Below are positions 1 to 6,431 of a stretch of DNA of 64,000 nt, one piece after another. Origin of the DNA: Cetobacterium sp050033475 (lineage in GTDB: Bacteria; Fusobacteriota; Fusobacteriia; Fusobacteriales; Fusobacteriaceae). The translations under genes were made by a program, and so were the position numbers. Positions within the stretch are counted from its first letter, which is position 1; each line of letters opens with the position of its first letter. Where the stretch lies: the NCBI RefSeq assembly GCF_050033475.1, contig NZ_CP188319.1:1426001-1490000 (forward strand). The letters are read 5' to 3'. The notes under the pieces were generated by a model. It saw only the letters and a program-made list of their open reading frames with translations, was not told the origin of the DNA and ran no database searches.

Positions 1-70
1 TTACTATATCAGAGGACCCATAGGTAAAAGTACAAAATACAAGGAATAAAGAAAAACTTTTCAATGACAT
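1..70 (-). CDS. 5' end of a secreted or membrane protein gene, cut by the left window edge
   Basis: On the minus strand an ATG at 70-68 follows a near-perfect Shine-Dalgarno (AAGGAGGAGG, 7-8 nt upstream) and opens a frame without stop to the window edge. The 23 visible residues start with Met-Ser-Leu-Lys and continue as a hydrophobic Phe/Leu/Val-rich stretch, which looks like a signal peptide. The gene begins 14 nt after the stop of the upstream CsgG-like lipoprotein gene, so the two are probably co-transcribed. Small lipoproteins or exported partners often follow CsgG-like genes, but nothing visible identifies this one. Confidence 0.6.
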   Translation of the reverse strand, partial: MSLKSFSLFLVFCTFTYGSSDIV

Positions 71-83
71 GAAATCCTCCTCC

Positions 84-710
84 TTAAAATTTACTTAGTC
101 CATCCCTAAGGGCACTTCTAATTGCAAATTCATAACCACCACTGTTATTAGAACTTATATCTCCGAAAAAGATTAAAAGATTTTTACTATTTAAAACTAC
201 AATGGCATGACCACTTCTAGTTTTAGCAATTCCTGTGGTATTGTCAATTAATTTCAATTCCACAGAACATTCAATTTCATCATCTGTATCCATATAGATT
301 AAAGGTAGAAATATTCCACTGGTTGAAGTTTGAAGATTAATTACTTTCATAGAGAGAGTATATTTAGCAGGAATCATTTTAGAATCTAGAGGGGTAGAAG
401 TCATGGATTTAGAAAAAATATGTTCTTCCATTACATTGGACATCTCAGCTCTTTCCATTACATTGAAACCACTTTTATATAATTCATCTTGAACTATGGT
501 TTTTAGGAAGGATTCACCAAAAATACTTTGAAATGTTCTCGCAGAACCACTGGACATTTCTGTTTTTGCTACCCATACAGTTCTCCCTTGACCAGTCTGG
601 GGAACAGCAACATCCATATATTTATCTTTTTTCAATTGGGGAGTTGACTTCCCACAACCAAATAAAGTTAAAATTAATATTATTAAAACTCCTATTTTTT
701 TCATAGGCAA
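84..710 (-). CDS. CsgG/HfaB-like outer-membrane lipoprotein
   Basis: The 208-residue product has a lipoprotein signal peptide with lipobox LFGC (Cys about residue 19), so it is predicted to be lipidated and exported. The mature part begins with a V-A-V-like strand and contains an F-x-x-x-F-L-K-T-I-V-Q-D-E-L segment followed by G-F-N-V-M-E-R, typical of CsgG-type proteins, where a small helix precedes 'gf.vveR'. CsgG family members form outer-membrane secretion channels for curli, but many relatives in other operons have unknown roles. It is shorter than E. coli CsgG (about 277 residues). A second exported-protein gene follows 14 nt downstream. The family assignment rests on pattern recognition only; no curli genes are visible. 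Confidence 0.55.
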   Translation of the reverse strand: MPMKKIGVLIILILTLFGCGKSTPQLKKDKYMDVAVPQTGQGRTVWVAKTEMSSGSARTFQSIFGESFLKTIVQDELYKSGFNVMERAEMSNVMEEHIFSKSMTSTPLDSKMIPAKYTLSMKVINLQTSTSGIFLPLIYMDTDDEIECSVELKLIDNTTGIAKTRSGHAIVVLNSKNLLIFFGDISSNNSGGYEFAIRSALRDGLSKF

Positions 711-852
711 GCAACTCCTTCAATTATTTTAAAGTACCTTATTATTATTCTTTTAGAATATTTAAATCCTTTCAACAATATTATTTTTTATAAACAAATT
801 AATAAATTTAAAGAATTTCATCAAATTTTATAATTGGTTATTAAAATTTAAC

Positions 853-881
853 TTGTAATTTAATAATCTATTTACTATAAT
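853..881 (+). promoter_or_regulatory. Promoter of the DUF4041/T5orf172 gene
   Basis: TTGTAA at 853-858 and a consensus TATAAT at 876-881 are separated by 17 nt, reading rightward. Predicted start is near 888, only about 10 nt before a terminator-like hairpin. Confidence 0.5.
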
Positions 882-897
882 ATATTTATTGAAAAAT

Positions 898-926
898 GGT
901 AAGTTATAAAACTTGCCTTTTTTTAT
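898..926 (+). terminator. Leader terminator or attenuator hairpin before the DUF4041 gene
   Basis: Arms 898-905 and 910-917 (GGTAAGTT and AACTTGCC, one G-U pair) enclose a 4-nt loop and are followed by a seven-T run. The hairpin lies between the 853-881 promoter and the start codon at 979, so most transcripts may stop here unless read-through is allowed. Confidence 0.55.
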
Positions 927-978
927 TTTTTGTATTTTATTCATAATTAATACTGCAAGAAAACAAAAGGAGATCAAT

Positions 979-2550
979 ATGATATTTATAAGTGTAATAG
1001 CAGTTATATTACTAATTATAGTAATAAAAATAACTAGTGAAGCAAGAGAATTAATAGCAAAAAATAAAGAACTAACAAACTATAAAGAAGAAATATATTT
1101 GAAAAATGAAAATTTAAAATTATTAAATCAAGAATTAAAACATGATCTAGATAATATCAAAAAAGAAAATGAATTACTAAATATAAGAAATTCTCAATTG
1201 TCAAAATACGAAGAGATGAAAGCAACAAAAGAAAGTATAGAAAAAGAAGCAAATAAAATTTTAAATAAAGCTAAATATATATTGGAAACCAATGAGTCTG
1301 AAGCAAAAGAAATTTTAAAAAATGCTAGAGAAAAATCAAAAGAGATTAAATCTCAAGCAGATGAATTACTTCATATGTCATTAGAAAAATCTAAAAATAT
1401 TGAAGAAGAAGCAAAGAAAAAAGCGCTAGAAATAGCAGGTAATGCTTATGAAGCAAAAGAAAAAGCTCAATTTTATGAAGAAATATTAAAAGCAATGAAA
1501 AATAAGATTAATGGCTATGGGGATGAATATTTAAAACCAACACATTCCTTAATAGATGATTTAGCAGAAGAATATGGATTTATAGAATTAGGTAAAGATT
1601 TAAAATTAGAAAGAGAAATAATAAAAAAAATGATAATAGATGGTCATGCTTCCTCATGTGATTATGTTGAGAAAAATAGAGCAAAAATAGCTTGTGAATT
1701 TGTATTAGATGCCTTTAATGGTAAAGTGGAAAGTATCTTATCTAGAGTAAAAAAAGATAATTATGGAAAACTAGAGCAGGAAATAAAAGATGCATATACA
1801 TTAGTTAATTATAATGGTGCTGCATTTAGAAATGCAAGGATAGAGGAACAATTTTTAAATGCTAGACTTAAAGAACTTGATTTATTAGTTAAAATTTATA
1901 TTTATAAAGAAGAAGAAAAAGAAGAGCAAAGAAGAATTCGGGAACAGATTAGAGAAGAAGAAAAAGCAGTAAAAGAACATGAAAAAGCTATAAAAGAAGC
2001 AGAAGCAGAGGAAAAAAGAAATTTAAAAGCATTAGAACAAGCTAGAAAAGAATATGAAAAAATTATGTTAACTAAATCTGAAGAAGAAAAAGCAAAATTT
2101 ACCTTAAGAATAGAACAATTAGAAAAACAATTAGAAGAAGCTCATCAAAATAAAGAAAAAGCAATATCTCAAGCTCAAGTTACAAAATCAGGCCATGTAT
2201 ATATAATTTCAAATATAGGGTCATTTGGTGAAAATGTATATAAAATTGGAATGACTAGAAGATTAGATCCAATGGATAGAGTTAAAGAATTAGGAGATGC
2301 CTCCGTTCCATTTCCATTTGATGTTCATGCAATGATTTACTCAGAAGATGCCCCTGGATTAGAAAATAAAATTCATCGACAATTTAATGACAAAAGTACA
2401 AATTTAGTTAATTTAAGAAAAGAATTTTTTAATGTTGATTTAAATGAAGTTGAGCAATTTGTGAAAGAAAATTATGGAGAATTTAAATTGACAAAAATCG
2501 CAGAAGCAGAACAATATAGAGAAACTTTAAAAATTAGAAAGAATTTATAA
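979..2550 (+). CDS. Coiled-coil DUF4041 protein with C-terminal T5orf172 (GIY-YIG-like) domain
   Basis: The start at 979 is chosen because AAGGAGAT precedes it by 5 nt; the in-frame ATG at 913 lies inside a terminator hairpin and has no ribosome site. The 523-residue protein opens with a hydrophobic helix (about residues 1-17), then a long Glu/Lys/Ala coiled coil, a DUF4041-like segment (about 170-300), more coiled coil, and from Gly405 a T5orf172/MUG113 domain with G-H-V-Y-I-I-S-N and Y-K-I-G-M-T-R-R motifs. T5orf172 is related to GIY-YIG nucleases. Such proteins occur in phages, prophages and defence islands; biochemical function is not established. Its setting, beside a repeat pair and a plasmid-type initiator gene, fits an accessory gene. 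Presumed membrane-attached through the first helix. Confidence 0.75.
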   Translation: MIFISVIAVILLIIVIKITSEARELIAKNKELTNYKEEIYLKNENLKLLNQELKHDLDNIKKENELLNIRNSQLSKYEEMKATKESIEKEANKILNKAKYILETNESEAKEILKNAREKSKEIKSQADELLHMSLEKSKNIEEEAKKKALEIAGNAYEAKEKAQFYEEILKAMKNKINGYGDEYLKPTHSLIDDLAEEYGFIELGKDLKLEREIIKKMIIDGHASSCDYVEKNRAKIACEFVLDAFNGKVESILSRVKKDNYGKLEQEIKDAYTLVNYNGAAFRNARIEEQFLNARLKELDLLVKIYIYKEEEKEEQRRIREQIREEEKAVKEHEKAIKEAEAEEKRNLKALEQARKEYEKIMLTKSEEEKAKFTLRIEQLEKQLEEAHQNKEKAISQAQVTKSGHVYIISNIGSFGENVYKIGMTRRLDPMDRVKELGDASVPFPFDVHAMIYSEDAPGLENKIHRQFNDKSTNLVNLRKEFFNVDLNEVEQFVKENYGEFKLTKIAEAEQYRETLKIRKNL

Positions 2551-2617
2551 AGTTAAAAATATACCGATATTTAACTTAAAATAGTTACCATATGATATAT
2601 AAGAAGGTTAAATAAAA

Positions 2618-2818
2618 TGAAACCCTCAATTTATGAGGGTTTCAAAATTAAGGAAATATAATATTTTAAATCGCCTTCTAGAAGCCTTAATTAGTGGTAC
2701 TTTGAACGCTATTTTTATTTCGATTTTTACAGAGGTAGGTATATTTTATATCACAATGAAAATTTAAATCATTTATAGCAGAAATTATCAAATGACAAAA
2801 ATAACAACGTAAGACAAA
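2618..2818. repeat. Direct repeat copy 1 (about 200 bp)
   Basis: This non-coding segment matches 4471-4670 in the same orientation. By eye the last 135 nt agree at roughly 85 percent, and the spacing of shared blocks is conserved (GGGTTTCAAAATT then 36 nt then CCTTAATT in both). Both copies end in ATAACAACGTAAGACAAA, 8-13 nt before the stop codon of a leftward gene. Copy 1 also holds a perfect 8-bp hairpin (2620-2627 with 2635-2642). No coding potential was seen. It may be a miniature transposable element, a scar of one, or a duplicated 3' region. Confidence 0.75.
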
Positions 2819-2826
2819 TTACTCCT

Positions 2827-4359
2827 TTATTCCTTTATATACACTGGATAAAAATCATGAAGAGTTACTGGGTGTACATCAAAACCTTCAATATCCTTTT
2901 GAGCTCCAACAGCAAGAATTCTATTATAAAGCATAACCTCTGGAGCATCTTCTACTATCTTAATTTGGACATTTTCATATAAGTTCTTTCTTTTCTCCTG
3001 GTCAGTCTCATTTTTAGATTTTTCCAAAAGATCATCTATCTCAGGATCAGAATAGAAAGTTCTATTTCCTGCTCCACCCTTAGCTGAAGAATGATAAAGT
3101 GCAAAAAGTCCATAATCTGCATCCCCTGTTACGCAACCCCATGAACCTAGAAACATATCATGAACTCCCTTATCAGTAAGATCCCAATAGGCACTATTTT
3201 CAGTGATATTTATTGCAAGATCAATACCTATTTCCTTTAAATTTGCTTGGATTATTTCAGCCGTCTGTTTATCAGCCTCTCCCCCAAGAGTATAGATATT
3301 AGATTTAAAGCCATTTTCATATCCAGCTTCCTTCATAAGTTCCTTAGCCTTTTCAAGGTTATATTCATAATTTTTTGTTTTATCTGTAAATCCAAAAACC
3401 CCAGGAGCTATGGGTGAATTGGCAATCTTCCCAGATCCATTTAATACCACATCAACTATGGCCTGTTTATCTATGGCATAATTTATAGCCTTTCTAACTC
3501 TACTATCCTTAAACATTTCCTTTTCAGTATTCATTCCCACATAGGAATAGGAAATAGAAGGCTTTCTTAGAAGAGCTAACTTAGGATTATTTTTTATAGT
3601 TCCTTCATCTACGGCATTTATACTTACTGCAATATCAACTTCACCAGTTTCTAAAGCTATGGTTCTACTTGTAGCTTCAACTATATTTCTAAATATTAAT
3701 TTTTCAAATTTAGGAGGTTCTTGAAAATAATTCTCATTTCTAACTAGAATAACCCTATCTCCAGCTTGCCAATTGGAAAATTTATATGGCCCTGTACCGA
3801 TTGGATTATTCTTAAAACTTTCTGGATCTGTCTCTAAAAGTTTCTTGTTTACAATCCCAAGGGCTGGATGGGAAAGATGAGACATTAGAGGTCCAAAGGG
3901 AGTCTTTGTAACTATATTTATTGTGTAGTCATCAATAATTTCCACCTTTTCAATGGGAGGTAGAACAAAACTTATTCTAGGGGAGTTCATCATTCTTTCA
4001 AAGGAGTATTTCACATCCTCAGCCTTCAACTCCTCACCATTATGGAATTTCACACCTTTTCTAAGTTTAAATTGTGTTGTTCTGTCATCAATACTTTTCC
4101 AAGATTCAGCAAGCCCTGGATGGATTTTCATGTTTCCATCGGATTCAACTAATCTCGAATAAAGCTGTTTATTTATTCTTAAAGAAAAACCATCATTTCC
4201 ATTATGAATGTCTAAGGATTTAGGTTCCCCATCCTGTGCTACAATAAGTTCCTTCCTGACATTACTTTTAGCTGAAATAGGTGTTTCTTCCTTTTCCTTA
4301 CCACATCCTCCCATGAAAATACTAGCCATAATTAAAGTTGAAAATAGAATTTTTTTCAT
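2827..4359 (-). CDS. Oligopeptide/dipeptide ABC transporter substrate-binding lipoprotein
   Basis: The 510-residue product has a lipoprotein signal ending in GGC (Cys about 19) and the full SBP_bac_5 fold expected for OppA/DppA-type proteins: an N-terminal A-Q-D-G-E-P-K-S-L-D-I block, the W-x-x-x-D-D-R-T-T-Q-F-K-L-R-K-G-V-K-F-H-N-G family signature near residue 90, and P-I-G-T-G-P-Y-K-F further on. It would bind peptides (or another small ligand) outside the inner membrane. AAGGGGGAT precedes the ATG. No permease or ATPase gene is nearby, so it is an orphan receptor needing a transporter encoded elsewhere. The gene is bracketed by the two copies of the 200-bp repeat, which suggests it was inserted or duplicated together with them. 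Confidence 0.88.
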   Translation of the reverse strand: MKKILFSTLIMASIFMGGCGKEKEETPISAKSNVRKELIVAQDGEPKSLDIHNGNDGFSLRINKQLYSRLVESDGNMKIHPGLAESWKSIDDRTTQFKLRKGVKFHNGEELKAEDVKYSFERMMNSPRISFVLPPIEKVEIIDDYTINIVTKTPFGPLMSHLSHPALGIVNKKLLETDPESFKNNPIGTGPYKFSNWQAGDRVILVRNENYFQEPPKFEKLIFRNIVEATSRTIALETGEVDIAVSINAVDEGTIKNNPKLALLRKPSISYSYVGMNTEKEMFKDSRVRKAINYAIDKQAIVDVVLNGSGKIANSPIAPGVFGFTDKTKNYEYNLEKAKELMKEAGYENGFKSNIYTLGGEADKQTAEIIQANLKEIGIDLAINITENSAYWDLTDKGVHDMFLGSWGCVTGDADYGLFALYHSSAKGGAGNRTFYSDPEIDDLLEKSKNETDQEKRKNLYENVQIKIVEDAPEVMLYNRILAVGAQKDIEGFDVHPVTLHDFYPVYIKE

Positions 4360-4470
4360 TTTATCCCCCTTATATTTTGTCTAACCTTATTCCAAGGATA
4401 GCCCAAAACATATGGAGAATAAAATATATTATATATATTTGTCAGATTGCTTCTATTTGTTAAATGATTA

Positions 4471-4670
4471 GACCCCCCATAAATTAAGGGTTTCAAAATT
4501 CATCAATTTTAAAGATTTTAATTAAGTTCTAAAATCCTTAATTGGTGATACTTTGAGTGCTGTTTTTTATTTCGATTTCTACAAAAGTGGGTATATTTCA
4601 TATAGGAATGATAATTTAAACCATTTATAGGGAAAATTATAAAATATCAAAAATAACAACGTAAGACAAA
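4471..4670. repeat. Direct repeat copy 2 (about 200 bp)
   Basis: This is the diverged partner of 2618-2818, same orientation, ending 13 nt before the stop codon of the RepA-like gene. The stem sequence that forms a perfect hairpin in copy 1 has decayed here. The stretch between the oppA-like gene start and the RepA gene end (4360-4683) contains nothing else recognisable. Confidence 0.75.
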
Positions 4671-4683
4671 ATAGATATATTAG

Positions 4684-5709
4684 CTAAAACCCTATATTTG
4701 TGCATCTTTCAGTATATAGAGATCTTAAAATACTGTATTTATAGGTTATTTTAGAAGTGATTTCAATAACCTTACTTGGTGTATTTATCATTTCTTTCCT
4801 AGCTAATTCTAAAGCCTGAGTCATAATAGTATTTTGAAGATGTTTGGAAAGAGAATTGAAATATAAATCCAATACTTTCTTTTCTTCATTTTCCTTGGTT
4901 AATATATCCTTAATTTCTTTTTGGTTTTTAATATATTTCTCTGTATTTTTATGTATAAAACCATTGGATGATATCATGGATTTAGATTTTAAATTAAAGG
5001 ATTCCTGTCTCTCTCCTTTTTCAATTTTTTTAGTAAATACTCCAAAGGGATTCTTTACTTGTGGATTATTTTTAATATTATAAAATGTTTCCCTAAGATA
5101 ATTTTTAATTTCCTCAAGAGATTGTGTTTTTAAAAGTTGAAGAATAGATTTCTGGTTTTTATTTGTGAGTTCTATTCCTAGTTCCTTAAATAGATTTTTA
5201 AAAATATCATAGGTTTCTTGATTCATGATTTTATTAAAGTTATTATTATTATAGTTATTATAATTAGTCTCTAATTTTTTAGAGGACTGGTCTTCATTTT
5301 TTTGAAGAACTGTACTGGAATTTTTTGTAGTACTACAATTTTTTGAAGAACTGTGGTTTTTATTATCTTTTTCTAAAATATTTCTTAAATAAAATATACT
5401 AGAGGTATTGAATCCTTTAACTTGAATGAGCAAATTCAATTCCTTTAATTGTTTTAAAGAACTTGCTATTGTTCCATCGCTTTTAAGAGATAGAAGATTT
5501 TTAAGTTCCTCATAGGAATATTTAATATAAATATTTCCCTTTTCATCAATCCAATTATTTGAAGCAGATATTTTTAATCTTTGGAAAAGTTCCACATATA
5601 TTTTAAATGTAGATTGATCTATCTTTTTTTCAATAAATAGAGTCCAAATTAATTTTGGAATTTGTAAATGTTTAAAGTTGTTTAAATTTTCTTTTTTTAT
5701 AAAATTCAT
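4684..5709 (-). CDS. RepA_N-type replication initiator-like protein
   Basis: The first 120 residues of this 341-residue protein match the RepA_N initiator pattern: Q-I-P-K-L-I-W, then L-K-I-S-A-S-N-N-W-I-D-E-K-G-N-I-Y-I-K-Y-S, then L-K-Q-L-K-E-L-N-L-L-I as the recognition helix region, i.e. a winged-helix DNA-binding domain. A low-complexity Ser/Asn/Lys linker (about 118-155) separates it from a C-terminal helical domain. RepA_N proteins start replication of theta plasmids in Gram-positive bacteria and also sit in integrated elements. No second plasmid function (partition, mobilisation) is visible. A good AGGAGG lies 13 nt before the ATG, a long spacing. It faces the xre gene across two palindromes, so its expression is probably repressed by that regulator. 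It could be a leftover of an integrated plasmid. Confidence 0.72.
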   Translation of the reverse strand: MNFIKKENLNNFKHLQIPKLIWTLFIEKKIDQSTFKIYVELFQRLKISASNNWIDEKGNIYIKYSYEELKNLLSLKSDGTIASSLKQLKELNLLIQVKGFNTSSIFYLRNILEKDNKNHSSSKNCSTTKNSSTVLQKNEDQSSKKLETNYNNYNNNNFNKIMNQETYDIFKNLFKELGIELTNKNQKSILQLLKTQSLEEIKNYLRETFYNIKNNPQVKNPFGVFTKKIEKGERQESFNLKSKSMISSNGFIHKNTEKYIKNQKEIKDILTKENEEKKVLDLYFNSLSKHLQNTIMTQALELARKEMINTPSKVIEITSKITYKYSILRSLYTERCTNIGF

Positions 5710-5816
5710 AATATAAAATAAACCTCCTAAAAATTCAACTTATATTAAAGAAGGTATATTCTTGCTAGAAAATAATTGGTAGTGATACCTGCTTTTTTTT
5801 ATTTTTGTATGTCTGT

Positions 5817-5830
5817 TTACTTATCAGTAA
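5817..5830. promoter_or_regulatory. Palindromic operator candidate 1
   Basis: TTACT-N4-AGTAA is a perfect 5-bp inverted repeat with a 4-nt centre in the divergent repA/xre intergenic region. It has the same geometry as 5868-5881. Confidence 0.55.
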
Positions 5831-5867
5831 GCGTATTATATATTTTTCATATTATTATGTCAAGTTT

Positions 5868-5881
5868 TTAGTAAACACTAA
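5868..5881. promoter_or_regulatory. Palindromic operator candidate 2
   Basis: TTAGT-N4-ACTAA is a second perfect inverted repeat of identical arm and spacer length. Centres of the two sites are 51 bp apart, about five helical turns, which would allow two repressor dimers to contact each other. Confidence 0.55.
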
Positions 5882-5956
5882 TTTATAAATCGATAAATAG
5901 AAACTTAACAAAGAAAAATAAATAGGATATCATATAATATAGGGAGGGGATATATT

Positions 5957-6373
5957 ATGAAATATTATGATTTTTTAAAACAAAAAAGAATCGAACTAGG
6001 TTATTCAACTCGACAATTAGGAGGAAAAATTTCATTGTCAGGATCCTATATTTCACTTGTTGAAAATGGGAAAACATCAACTCCTCCAACAGAAGAAACT
6101 TTAGGAAAATTAGTAATTGCTTTAAAATTAACAAAAATTGAAATGAATATGTTGTATAATCTTATAGATGAAGAAATTTTACCAGAAAGAGTAAAAAATA
6201 AAATTAAACAATTGGAAAAACAGTTGCTGGAACAAAAAAAAGAAGTAAATATTTTAGATGATAATTGTAAAAATAATTCTTGTGAACAAACAGAATTAGA
6301 AAAAGAAATATATAACCTTAATGAAAAACAAAAAGAAAAAGTTTTAAAATTTATCAATGAATATATATTGTAA
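5957..6373 (+). CDS. XRE-family transcriptional regulator
   Basis: The 138-residue protein has an N-terminal helix-turn-helix (about residues 6-65) with the typical R-I-E-L-G-Y-S-T-R-Q-L-G recognition pattern and an S-Y-I-S-L-V-E-N-G-K turn, followed by a charged helical C-terminal half likely to mediate dimerisation or effector response. GGGAGGGGATATATT gives a strong ribosome site. It lies between the leftward RepA-like gene and the rightward KAP NTPase gene (58 nt downstream), the usual position of a repressor controlling both. The paired palindromes just upstream are its probable binding sites. Unlike zinc-peptidase XRE regulators it has no HExxH motif. Confidence 0.85.
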   Translation: MKYYDFLKQKRIELGYSTRQLGGKISLSGSYISLVENGKTSTPPTEETLGKLVIALKLTKIEMNMLYNLIDEEILPERVKNKIKQLEKQLLEQKKEVNILDDNCKNNSCEQTELEKEIYNLNEKQKEKVLKFINEYIL

Positions 6374-6431
6374 ATTTTAAATTTTTAATGAAATTCAAAT
6401 ATAAAAATTTAAAATAAAATAAGGGAGATTT

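Noticed and set aside
913..978. Longer N-terminus of the DUF4041 protein starting at 913
   Set aside because: The codons lie inside a terminator hairpin and T-run, no ribosome site precedes them, and a strong site serves the ATG at 979.
4471..4670. Repeat copies as a CRISPR array
   Set aside because: Only two copies about 1.85 kb apart and 200 bp long; no short regular repeat with spacers and no cas genes.
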